Part shown: positions 1 through 7,329 of the stretch, one piece after another
How positions within the stretch are numbered: the stretch's first letter is position 1
Layout: each line of letters begins with the position of its first letter
Source of the DNA: Prevotellaceae bacterium UBA1746
GTDB lineage: Bacteria > Bacteroidota > Bacteroidia > Bacteroidales > Bacteroidaceae
DNA length: 35,490 bases
NCBI GenBank assembly: GCA_905369775.1
Contig: CAJPJR010000017.1
Span: 1 to 35,490 of the forward strand
Direction of reading: 5' to 3'
Made by a program: the position numbers and the translations under genes
The notes under the pieces: generated by a model
What the model saw: the letters and a program-made list of their open reading frames with translations, nothing else
The model's database searches: none
Told to the model about the DNA's origin: nothing

Positions 1-1777
1 GGCAACTCACCACACGCGAGGTGATACCGTCGGTTGTGAGCAATTGGCGAGCGGCCACCAACGTAGACACCTCCGATCCGCTGGCCACGAGTACGACTTC
101 CGGTTGCGCATCGCTCACCACAGTGTAAGCTCCGCGTTCAGCCCCGCTGTAATCCGTTCCTTCGGGAAGGTTGGCTACGTTTTGGCGGCTGAAGATGAGT
201 GCGGTCGGCGTGTCCATGTTTTCCATTGCCATTTTCCAGCAAACGGTCGTCTCATTGACGTCGGCAGGACGCAGCACACGCACGGAGTCGCAACCGGAAT
301 GGTTCTGCAACTTTTCCATCAGGCGAATCTGCGCTTCCTGTTCCACCGGTTCGTGCGTGGGACCGTCTTCGCCGACGCGGAAAGCATCGTGACTCCACAC
401 GAATTTCACGGGGAGTTCCATCAGCGCCGCCATGCGAATCGCCGGTTTCATGTAGTCGGAGAAGACAAAGAACGTGCCCATTGCAGTCAGCATGCCGCCG
501 TGGAGCGCAATACCGATGCAAACACAAGCCATGGTGAGTTCGCTCACACCGGCTTGGAGGAAACCGCCGGAGAAATCGCCGCGGCGAATCACCGTCGTGT
601 GCTTCAGGAACCCATCCGTTTTGTCCGAGTTGCAAAGATCGGCCGAAGAAACGATCATATTCTTCACGTGCGCAGAAAGCATCGACAGACACGCAGACGA
701 AGCGTTGCGCGTGGGAGCACCCGCCTTCTGTTGGATATCATTCCAGGGCAGTTCAGGCAAACGACCGGCAAACCAATCGGCCATTTCTGCGGCCTTTTCC
801 GGTTGCGCCACCGCCCAAGCCTTTTCCTCGGCGCGGCGTTCGGCGACGATCTTTTTGAGTTCCTCAGCACGCTGCGCGTAGAGTTTCTCCACTTCCGGAC
901 GGATCACGAACGGGTCGTCGGGGTCAGCATCGAGATGACGCACCGTGTTGAGATAAGCGTCTCCGCCCAACGGCGCACCGTGCGTTCCGCAATCGCGTTC
1001 GAAGCTGGTATTGTCGGCGCGGCGGCATCCCTTACCCATCACCGTGTGTCCGATGATCAGCGTGGGGCGTGCTGTCTCGGCATTCGCCGTGCGAAGAGCT
1101 GCACGGATCTGTTCCGGATCATTGCCGTCGATCTCGAGCACGTTCCAATTCCACGCGCGGTATTTCATGGCCGTATCCTCCGAAATCACATCAGCCGTTT
1201 CCGTGGAGAGCTGAATTTCGTTGGCGTCGAAGAACATGATCAGGTTGTCCAGTCCGAGATGTCCCGCCAAGCGTCCGGCACCTTGCGAGATCTCTTCCTG
1301 CACGCCGCCGTCGGAAATGTAAGCGTAGATTTTTTCTTTCTTGAATCCAGGATTACCTGTGCGCGCATAGAGCGCTTTGGCGGCGATGGCAGCCCCCACG
1401 GCGTAGGTATGTCCCTGTCCGAGCGGTCCGCTGGTGTTTTCCACTCCGCGTTCGAAGTTCTTCTCCGGGTGTCCCGGTGTCACGGAGCCCCACTGACGGA
1501 ACGTTTTCAGTTCGTCGAGGGTGAAACGTCCGATCAGTGCCAACTGCGCATAGAGCATTGGCGACATGTGACCCGGATCGAGGAAGAAACGGTCGCGGCA
1601 CTCCCAAGTGGGCTGCGCCGGGTCGTAAGTAAGAAATTCGCTATAAAGGACGTTGATGAAATCGGCGCCCCCCATGGCGCCTCCGGGGTGTCCTGACTTG
1701 GCGCGTTCTACCATACTGACGGCGAGCACTCTGATGTTGTCGGCCGCAAGATTGAGGAGTGAAGTGGGATTTTCCAT
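1..1777 (-). CDS. tkt: Transketolase, C-terminal end missing at window edge
   Basis: Thiamine-diphosphate enzyme of the non-oxidative pentose phosphate pathway that moves two-carbon ketol units between sugar phosphates in the cytosol. Reading the minus strand from the ATG at 1777 gives 592 uninterrupted codons to the window edge. The N-terminal SGHPGGAMG (His30), the DPGHMSP segment (His70), GPLGQGHTYAVGAA, the cofactor-binding SDGGVQEEISQGAG near residue 160 and the pyrimidine-domain GVSELTMA with its catalytic Glu are all present. The visible end (GITSRVVS) is where the family's C-terminal domain is under way; the usual length of about 665-670 residues suggests some 75 residues lie outside. 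It appears to be a single gene with its own promoter 120 bases upstream. No defect is seen. The family call is secure. The long open frames on the opposite strand here are GC-driven shadows. Confidence 0.96.
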   Translation of the reverse strand, partial: MENPTSLLNLAADNIRVLAVSMVERAKSGHPGGAMGGADFINVLYSEFLTYDPAQPTWECRDRFFLDPGHMSPMLYAQLALIGRFTLDELKTFRQWGSVTPGHPEKNFERGVENTSGPLGQGHTYAVGAAIAAKALYARTGNPGFKKEKIYAYISDGGVQEEISQGAGRLAGHLGLDNLIMFFDANEIQLSTETADVISEDTAMKYRAWNWNVLEIDGNDPEQIRAALRTANAETARPTLIIGHTVMGKGCRRADNTSFERDCGTHGAPLGGDAYLNTVRHLDADPDDPFVIRPEVEKLYAQRAEELKKIVAERRAEEKAWAVAQPEKAAEMADWFAGRLPELPWNDIQQKAGAPTRNASSACLSMLSAHVKNMIVSSADLCNSDKTDGFLKHTTVIRRGDFSGGFLQAGVSELTMACVCIGIALHGGMLTAMGTFFVFSDYMKPAIRMAALMELPVKFVWSHDAFRVGEDGPTHEPVEQEAQIRLMEKLQNHSGCDSVRVLRPADVNETTVCWKMAMENMDTPTALIFSRQNVANLPEGTDYSGAERGAYTVVSDAQPEVVLVASGSEVSTLVAARQLLTTDGITSRVVSC

Positions 1778-1895
1778 GAATAAGTTGAACGGAAGTAATT
1801 CGGCTTATGCGTTTTGAGCTGTTTGGATGAAGGAAAGACCACGCGCACACGTCCGATGTCGGAATCGACTCGCGAAACACGAAATCTCCCCAAGG

Positions 1896-1927
1896 CAAAA
1901 GTACGTTTTTTCGAGCGCTTTCCCAAA
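1896..1927 (-). promoter_or_regulatory. Bacteroidota-type promoter of tkt
   Basis: On the minus strand TTTG (1927-1924) is followed after exactly 20 bases by TACTTTTG (1903-1896), matching the -33/-7 pattern of Bacteroidota primary sigma factor promoters. The predicted transcription start near 1889 gives a leader of about 110 bases before the tkt ATG. Confidence 0.7.
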
Positions 1928-2075
1928 TATTACAGGCATTTTGTCATGGCAAGTTTCGATTTATCGCCCATTTCCAAGACAATCTGAAATATATACCAAC
2001 AGATTGCGCATTCTGAACTAACAAAAGCGAGGAACTTCTCCCGCTTCCGCGCGGCCTCTTCTAACCTTCTGCACA

Positions 2076-2117
2076 ACAAGTCCCCTTTCCAACGCGGCGG
2101 TTGGGAAGGGGACTTGT
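2076..2117 (-). terminator. Long hairpin after spt, probable terminator
   Basis: Arms 2076-2092 and 2101-2117 pair over 17 bases (one G-T wobble) around an 8-base loop. It lies about 75 bases beyond the serine palmitoyltransferase stop codon and upstream of the tkt promoter, where a terminator between two same-strand genes is expected. It has no clear U-tract on the minus strand, so factor-independent termination is likely but not certain. The rest of the 1778-2192 gap shows only the tkt promoter and AT-rich sequence. Confidence 0.55.
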
Positions 2118-2192
2118 AAAAGGAATATATAATGTATAATGAGGCCGAGATGCCCTTCTTTGAGAAGTCATCAACTGCCAACAGAAGTCGTC

Positions 2193-3380
2193 TTACTTCA
2201 GGATTTCGAGTTTGCGGAACACGCCGACGAGTGCTGCCACGGCACGATCCACTTGTTCGTGCGTGTGCGTTGCCATCAGGGCGATGCGCACCAGCGTGTC
2301 GGTGGGATGACAAGCGGGGGGTACCACAGGATTGATGAACACACCTGCTTCGAAAGCCATGGCCGTTGCTGCAAATGTCTTTTCCAAGTCGCGCACATAG
2401 AGCGGAATGATCGGGCTCTCCGTGTCGCCGATTTCGAAACCTTCTTCTTTGAAACGTTTCAGCGCATAGTTGGTCACTTCCCAAAGCGCTTCGAGACGCT
2501 CCGGCTCCTGCTGGAGGATGTGGAGGGCTTCGAGTGCACAAGCCGTCGCCGCGGGGGTATTCGACGCCGAGAAGATATACGTGCGTGCCGTGTGACGCAG
2601 ATAGTCGATAATGGTGTGATCGGCCGCAATGAAACCACCGATCGAAGCCAAACTCTTGGAGAAGGTGCCCATAATGAGATCCACCTCGTCGGTCAAGCCG
2701 AAGTGGTCACAAACACCCCGTCCCTGACGTCCGAAGACGCCCACGCCGTGGGCCTCGTCCACCATGACCGTCGCTCCATACTTCTTCTTGAGCGCGATGA
2801 TTTCGGGCAGCGGCGCCAAATCGCCTTCCATCGAGAACACACCGTCCACAATGATCAGTTTCACGGCGTCGGGTTCGCACTTCTGCAACTTGTTTTCCAA
2901 GTCGGCCATGTCGTTGTGCTTGTAGCGCAATTGCTTAGCCATCGACAGGCGGCGGCCGTCCACGATCGAAGCGTGGTCGCGGTCGTCACAGAGGATGTAG
3001 TCGTGCGGTCCCACAAGCGCAGGAATCACGCCGCTGTTCACTGTGAATCCGGTCGAGAAACAGAGCGATTCGTCTTTTCCGACGAACTCCGCGAGTTCTT
3101 TTTCGAGCTGCACGTGCAGATCCAGCGTTCCGTTGAGGAAACGACTGCCGGCACAACCCGATCCGTATCGGCGCATAGCGGCCACACCGGCCTCAATCAC
3201 GCGTTCGTCGCCCGTCAAACCGGTGTAGGCATTCGAACCGAGCATGATCACGTGGTGACCGTCCATTTCAACTTCGGTGCCTTGCTTGCCTTCGATTTCT
3301 CGGAAATAAGGATACAAACCCTGCTCTCTCACTTGCTGAGGCAGGTTATACTTGGAAAGGCGTTTGTGAAGAATATCCAT
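2193..3380 (-). CDS. spt: Serine palmitoyltransferase (sphingolipid synthesis)
   Basis: PLP-dependent alpha-oxoamine synthase, 395 residues, that condenses serine with a long acyl-CoA to 3-ketosphinganine, the first committed step of bacterial sphingolipid synthesis. Visible are DDRDHASI with the substrate-stacking His136, VDEAHG (Asp208, His211), and GTFSKSLASIGG with the Schiff-base lysine Lys242, plus GSGCAGSRFLNG near residue 73. The relatives Kbl (glycine C-acetyltransferase) and BioF share this fold, and automatic annotation often uses those names. The N-terminal segment (GLYPYFREIEGKQGTEVEM) and overall sequence match what I recall of the characterised Bacteroides/Porphyromonas Spt rather than Kbl. 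The neighbouring divergent lipid kinase supports a lipid role. The ATG at 3380 sits about 105 bases downstream of a good promoter. Exact acyl-CoA preference cannot be read from sequence. Confidence 0.9.
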   Translation of the reverse strand: MDILHKRLSKYNLPQQVREQGLYPYFREIEGKQGTEVEMDGHHVIMLGSNAYTGLTGDERVIEAGVAAMRRYGSGCAGSRFLNGTLDLHVQLEKELAEFVGKDESLCFSTGFTVNSGVIPALVGPHDYILCDDRDHASIVDGRRLSMAKQLRYKHNDMADLENKLQKCEPDAVKLIIVDGVFSMEGDLAPLPEIIALKKKYGATVMVDEAHGVGVFGRQGRGVCDHFGLTDEVDLIMGTFSKSLASIGGFIAADHTIIDYLRHTARTYIFSASNTPAATACALEALHILQQEPERLEALWEVTNYALKRFKEEGFEIGDTESPIIPLYVRDLEKTFAATAMAFEAGVFINPVVPPACHPTDTLVRIALMATHTHEQVDRAVAALVGVFRKLEILK

Positions 3381-3490
3381 GTGTAAGTTTGAACAGAGAC
3401 TCGCCTCGCCCGCGCGACCTCACGGCTACTCGTCGCCCGATATAGCGGACGAAACGGGGCTAAATCCCATTTTCTTATTTGTTTAGGCCG

Positions 3491-3523
3491 CAAAGTTACA
3501 CATTTATCCCATTCAGTGTGCAA
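3491..3523 (-). promoter_or_regulatory. Promoter of spt
   Basis: Minus strand TAACTTTG at 3498-3491 is an exact TAnnTTTG match, with TTG at 3523-3521 as a possible -33 element (22-base spacing, slightly long). It is divergent from, and about 100 bases away from, the promoter of the lipid-kinase operon, so the two lipid genes share a control region. Confidence 0.6.
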
Positions 3524-3592
3524 TGATTCAATAGAAATTTGCGTTTCGCTCGTTTTTAGAGCGCAAAAAAGCCGCAAGCACAAAGATTCCAC

Positions 3593-3600
3593 TATATTTG
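3593..3600 (+). promoter_or_regulatory. Promoter of the lipid kinase operon
   Basis: TATATTTG is an exact TAnnTTTG match; no convincing -33 box is seen. The predicted start near 3607 lies downstream of an in-frame ATG at 3516, so the kinase must begin at the later ATG at 3636, leaving a leader of about 30 bases. Confidence 0.6.
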
Positions 3601-3635
3601 CACCACTATTATATCAGTTATTTCATGCCCTGCTT

Positions 3636-4658
3636 ATGCAAAGCATCCTCTTCATCGTCAATCCCATCTCGGGCAGCGGGCGCAAAGACGCCGCGCTGAA
3701 AGCTGTGGAACGCTATCTCGATCGAGATCGCTTCATTGCGGAGATTTGTTACACCGAATATGCCGGCCACGGTGCAGAAATTGCCCGTGAAGCGGCGGCG
3801 CGTGGCGTCGACATCGTGGTGGCGGTGGGAGGCGACGGCACGGTCAACGAGATTGCCGGTTCGCTCGTCGACACCGAAACGGCGCTCGCCATCATTCCCT
3901 GCGGCAGCGGCAATGGTTTGGCGCGTCATCTCCAGATCCCCATGGATCCCGTCGCCGCGGTGAAAGTGATCAACACGGCCGCGATCGTTCGTCTCGACCA
4001 TGGCACCATCAACGGCCGACCATTCTTTTGCACTTGCGGAGTGGGCTTCGACGCCTTCATCAGCATGAAATTTGCCGAAGCGGGACGCCGCGGCCCGGCC
4101 ACATACGTAGAAAAGACACTCACCGACGGTCTGCGCTACAAGGCCGAAACCTATCGACTCACTCTCGGCGACGAAGAGGGCAACTGCCATGCCGTCGACG
4201 CCTTTCTCATCGCCTGTGCCAATGCCTCGCAGTATGGCAACAATGCCTACATCGCCCCGCACGCCTCCATGCGCGACGGGCTGCTCGATGTCACGGTGCT
4301 CGAACCTTTCAACCTCATCGAAGCACCGATTGTGGCCATGCAACTTTTCAGCAAGAGCCTGCCCAAGAACTCGCATGTGAAGTGCTATCGCACCAACCGG
4401 CTGCGCATCGAACGCTCGGCCCCGGGCCCCGCTCACTGCGACGGCGAACCGTTCAACACCGACGCCGTGATCGACATTCGTCTCCTCCCGCAGTCGTTCA
4501 ACGCCGTGGTCAACGAGAAAGCCCTCCTCCCCGAAGCCGGTAGCAAACAGGCGCCCACCCTGCTCCAGTTCTTTCTCGAGCCCTTCAATCCGCTAAGCCT
4601 TCCCGCGTGGCGCGAGCGCACCACCACCCTCTTCGACATCATTCGCCGCAAATCCTGA
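3636..4658 (+). CDS. Lipid kinase of the diacylglycerol/sphingosine kinase family
   Basis: 340-residue protein with the DAGK catalytic fold. Such soluble or membrane-associated enzymes transfer phosphate from ATP to a lipid hydroxyl (diacylglycerol, sphingoid base or ceramide). The nucleotide motif GGDGTVNE (residues 65-72) and the second glycine-rich motif PCGSGNGLA (88-96) are intact, and the N-terminal VNPISGSGRK is typical. The start was set at 3636 because the promoter lies inside the longer frame that opens at 3516. It is divergent from serine palmitoyltransferase and only 3 bases upstream of a Wzi-like gene, so it is the first gene of a three-gene run. The pairing with spt makes a sphingoid-base or ceramide substrate attractive, but that is inference; undecaprenol or diacylglycerol remain possible. 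Confidence 0.88.
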   Translation: MQSILFIVNPISGSGRKDAALKAVERYLDRDRFIAEICYTEYAGHGAEIAREAAARGVDIVVAVGGDGTVNEIAGSLVDTETALAIIPCGSGNGLARHLQIPMDPVAAVKVINTAAIVRLDHGTINGRPFFCTCGVGFDAFISMKFAEAGRRGPATYVEKTLTDGLRYKAETYRLTLGDEEGNCHAVDAFLIACANASQYGNNAYIAPHASMRDGLLDVTVLEPFNLIEAPIVAMQLFSKSLPKNSHVKCYRTNRLRIERSAPGPAHCDGEPFNTDAVIDIRLLPQSFNAVVNEKALLPEAGSKQAPTLLQFFLEPFNPLSLPAWRERTTTLFDIIRRKS

Positions 4659-4661
4659 ATC

Positions 4662-6197
4662 ATGCATCGGATTTCGCCCTTCCGTCTCCTCGCCCTGCTG
4701 CTCTGCCTCACGGTGGTGCACGGCCGTCTGTGCGCAAGCCCTTGTGCAGACGAGCCCTACGGCCGATCAGACGACAGCGCCGCACTTCATTATTTCGGCG
4801 AAACACTCGTCACCGTGGGCGGCGGCTCTCACTCGCCCTTCTGGCTCGGGGCCAACCGCGACGGCCGCGGAGCAGTAGACGGCCACGGGCCACAGTTGCA
4901 CATTGGCCTTTCGCGCCCCACGGCAGCGGCCTACGCCGACTTCCGTCCGCGCTGGGGTTTCACGGTCGAAGCCGCCGTGGGTCCCTCGCTTGTCTCGCGC
5001 TTCACGCCCTCGGTCGCCTTTGCCGAAACCGTCATCGGCCGATCGCATCTCTCGCTCGGGCTCCGTCCACACGCCACCCCCATCAACCACCCCGCGCTTT
5101 CCACCGGCTCGTTCGTGCTCGGCCGCAACGCCGTGCCCCCCGCCACCCTGGCTTGGAGCATCCCCACCTGGTGGCCGGCCTTCGGACGCCGAGTGCCCGT
5201 CGCCTTCAGCGGAACACTGGCTTACGGTCTGCTACTCGATGGCAATTGGCAGCGGCACACCGTCGACCGAGCAGGCGGACGCTATGCCACGGGGGTGCGC
5301 TATCACGAAAAAGCGGGCTACGTGCGCATCGGCACCGACTCCTCCGTCGTGACCCTGACGGCCGGCGCCGAAATGGCAACGCAATTCGGCGGAACCATCC
5401 ACCACTATCTCGGCGCTGCGCAACCGATGCACCTGCCCGGCGGACTGCGCGAAGCCTTCTACGCCTTCGTGGCCAAAGGAGGTAGCGACCCCACCGACGG
5501 CGACGGCTATGCCAATGCCTCGGGCAACACGGTGGGCGCCTGGCGCTTCGCACTCACCGCACGCTCGCGCCGCCAAAAAATGACCGCACGGCTCTATTAC
5601 GACCACTTTTTTGAAGACGAAAGTGCCGCCTTCGACGAATATGGTTGGCTCGACGGCCTCATCGGTCTCGAACTGAGCCTGCCGCTGCAATCGCTCCACA
5701 CGGTGGTCGCGGAATTCGTGCGCACCGACTACCAGAGTGGCCCGGTCTATCACGACCACACGCCTCAACTCGAGGAACAGGTGAGCGGCATCGACAACTA
5801 TTACAACCACGGTCTCTACCCGGGGTGGCAGCATTTCGGCATGGCCATGGGCAATGCCCTCTTCGCCTCCCCGCTCTACGACCACAACGGCACTCTCCTC
5901 TTCACGGCCAACCGCTTTCGCGCCGTCCACCTCGGCTTTTCGGGCGCTCCAACCCCGCGACTGACTTATCGCTTGCTCCTCACCACGCTCCGCTCCTGGG
6001 GCACCTATGCCGCGCCCTTTGCCGAAGTGCAACGCCAACATTCCCTGTTGGCCGAGATCGCGTGGCAGCTCCCGCCGCGGCTCTTCGGGCAGCACATCGG
6101 CTACGGCTGGCAGGGCACCGCGGCCTTCGCCGCCGACCGCGGTTCGCGCCTGGGCAACAACACGGCACTGCAAATTGGTCTGCGCTACAGCCGTTGA
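4662..6197 (+). CDS. Wzi-family outer-membrane barrel protein
   Basis: 511 residues with an N-terminal signal peptide (hydrophobic stretch about residues 8-20) and then alternating aromatic/polar segments typical of an outer-membrane beta-barrel, ending in a terminal strand (LQIGLRYSR). The segment VYHDHTPQLEEQVSGIDNYY followed by NHGLYPGWQHFG is, as far as I recall, characteristic of Bacteroidota proteins annotated as 'capsule assembly Wzi family'. E. coli Wzi binds group 1 capsule at the cell surface; the role of these distant homologues is not established. No capsule cluster is visible nearby. It starts 3 bases after the lipid kinase stop, so co-expression is expected. Length is usual for the family. 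Family assignment is good, function uncertain. Confidence 0.8.
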   Translation: MHRISPFRLLALLLCLTVVHGRLCASPCADEPYGRSDDSAALHYFGETLVTVGGGSHSPFWLGANRDGRGAVDGHGPQLHIGLSRPTAAAYADFRPRWGFTVEAAVGPSLVSRFTPSVAFAETVIGRSHLSLGLRPHATPINHPALSTGSFVLGRNAVPPATLAWSIPTWWPAFGRRVPVAFSGTLAYGLLLDGNWQRHTVDRAGGRYATGVRYHEKAGYVRIGTDSSVVTLTAGAEMATQFGGTIHHYLGAAQPMHLPGGLREAFYAFVAKGGSDPTDGDGYANASGNTVGAWRFALTARSRRQKMTARLYYDHFFEDESAAFDEYGWLDGLIGLELSLPLQSLHTVVAEFVRTDYQSGPVYHDHTPQLEEQVSGIDNYYNHGLYPGWQHFGMAMGNALFASPLYDHNGTLLFTANRFRAVHLGFSGAPTPRLTYRLLLTTLRSWGTYAAPFAEVQRQHSLLAEIAWQLPPRLFGQHIGYGWQGTAAFAADRGSRLGNNTALQIGLRYSR

Positions 6198-6245
6198 AAT
6201 CGTGCCGATTCGCTTTTTTCTCACGCTTCGCCTCCATTCCCCTCG

Positions 6246-6710
6246 ATGATTTTGTATCGTTCGTTCCCGTTGCGCGCTCTGCTCATCGCGCTCTTGCCTC
6301 TCGTGCTCTCCGCTGCCTGCGACAAACTGCCACGCAACGGAGCCCTCGACGGACAGTGGCAATTGGTGCGCCGCAACGACGCCGACCTCACCGCGCAGCG
6401 CATTTACTGGGCCGTGCAGCTCGACCTCATCCAGCTGCGTTCTCCCCGCGTCGCCCCCACCACTTCCGTTGCTTACTCAGGCGGAGTGACCCTTCGCTTC
6501 GTGCGTCGAGCCGATTCACTTTTGGTTGAGACGGGGTTCCTCATGGATCGCGACCACGGTCGCGACCTGCACATCGGTCCCCGCCATCCCGCCGATCTTT
6601 CGGCTCTCGGTGTCGACACGTTGCCCGCACATTTCGCCATTCGCCACCTCTCCTCCTCGCGCTTGGTGCTCACCCGCGACAATCAAGTGCTGGAGTTCCG
6701 CAAATGGTGA
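6246..6710 (+). CDS. Small lipoprotein, lipocalin-like
   Basis: 154 residues. A lipobox, LSAAC with Cys25, follows a hydrophobic signal, so the mature protein is a lipid-anchored envelope protein of about 130 residues. The mature start (LDGQWQLVRR) and the ending (LSSSRLVLTRDNQVLEFRKW) resemble the lipocalin-like lipoproteins common in Bacteroidales, which often begin with a 'DGxW' strand and close with a short barrel strand. Ligand and role are unknown. It lies 48 bases after the Wzi-like gene, likely the last gene of that run. No hairpin terminator of its own is seen before repeat element A, which begins 26 bases after its stop. Confidence 0.7.
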   Translation: MILYRSFPLRALLIALLPLVLSAACDKLPRNGALDGQWQLVRRNDADLTAQRIYWAVQLDLIQLRSPRVAPTTSVAYSGGVTLRFVRRADSLLVETGFLMDRDHGRDLHIGPRHPADLSALGVDTLPAHFAIRHLSSSRLVLTRDNQVLEFRKW

Positions 6711-6736
6711 TCTGCTCGATGATCTCTCTCCCTCCC

Positions 6737-7113
6737 ACGCGCGCGCGTCAGGCGGTTTTCGTTTTTACTCTTTACCTCCTCCCCACAAGTCAATCAGTGT
6801 CAACACGTTGTGGGTGAAGATAAGCCTTTTTCGGACTAACCGCCACGGGACTCCAACCCACTGACCGACAGCACGTTGTGGGTGAAGGCAATGATTCCCG
6901 AACCTTCAAGGTTCCTTCACCCAACTTCACGCACGACAGCTCATCAAAAACTCCACGCTTCGAACCCCCATCCGGCGGTTCACACCGGGTGAAGGTTAGG
7001 GTGAAGCAAAAATCGCCTTCATGTTCACACACAAATTTCTCATATACAACATTTTGCGACACACCTGTGAAGCGGTGAAGGGAAAAAAGGAAAAACAGCT
7101 GACGCGCGCGCGT
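6737..7113. repeat. Inverted-ended intergenic repeat, copy A
   Basis: A 377-bp non-coding element. Its two ends are inverted copies: the first 15 bases (ACGCGCGCGCGTCAG) are identical at 6737-6751 and, reversed, 7099-7113, and about two thirds of the next 30 bases also match (T-rich tract, then a CTTTACC/CTTCACC word). Inside, the phrase CACGTTGTGGGTGAAG occurs twice (about 6804-6819 and 6872-6887), and GGTGAAG or its complement recurs at least six times. An ATTTTGCGAC core lies at 7051-7060. It shares these landmarks in the same order with copies at 21565 and 30548. It starts 26 bases past a lipoprotein stop codon. No target-site duplication is evident, and no open frame with recognisable content is present. 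The 216 bases between it and the PAP2 gene hold a 14-bp palindrome (7147-7160) but no clear promoter. Confidence 0.8.
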
Positions 7114-7329
7114 AAAAGCGGGGGTGTTTTTAGACCTACTTGCGAGGTTTCTCGAGAAACGTCCGTACATTGTTCTTGCTTCTCCCCACATTTTGCCTTC
7201 CCTCGCCTGAAGGCGCCAATCGCCCCAAGCGAAACATGGCGCGGCCTCGTTTTTTCTCCGCGAACGCCCCGTCGAGCTACTGCCCAACCCGATTCATCCT
7301 TTCATTCCTCCCAACGATTTTTTGCCCCG

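Noticed and set aside
44..1696. A 550-codon plus-strand open frame across the transketolase gene
   Set aside because: The minus strand reads cleanly as transketolase with all motifs; the plus frame has no recognisable domain and is a by-product of GC-rich codon structure. Many similar antisense frames over spt, sov, miaA and murF were dropped for the same reason.
2193..3380. Glycine C-acetyltransferase (Kbl) or BioF as the name for the PLP enzyme
   Set aside because: The fold is shared, but the N-terminal segment and overall sequence match serine palmitoyltransferase as I recall it, and the neighbouring lipid kinase fits that role better.
3516..3635. Longer N-terminus for the lipid kinase from an ATG at 3516
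   Set aside because: A TAnnTTTG promoter lies inside that extension and the family core begins at MQSILFIVNP, so the start is 3636.
6737..7113. A CRISPR array
   Set aside because: The repeated words are short, on both strands and irregularly spaced, with no uniform repeat-spacer pattern and no cas genes anywhere in the window.
7147..7160. A 14-bp perfect palindrome as an operator for the PAP2 gene
   Set aside because: One or two such palindromes are expected by chance in 35 kb, and no clear promoter sits beside it.
7021..7329. Upstream start of the PAP2 protein at 7021
   Set aside because: This frame would begin inside repeat element A and carry about 100 residues unlike any PAP2 protein; the ATG at 7330 begins with a normal signal peptide.
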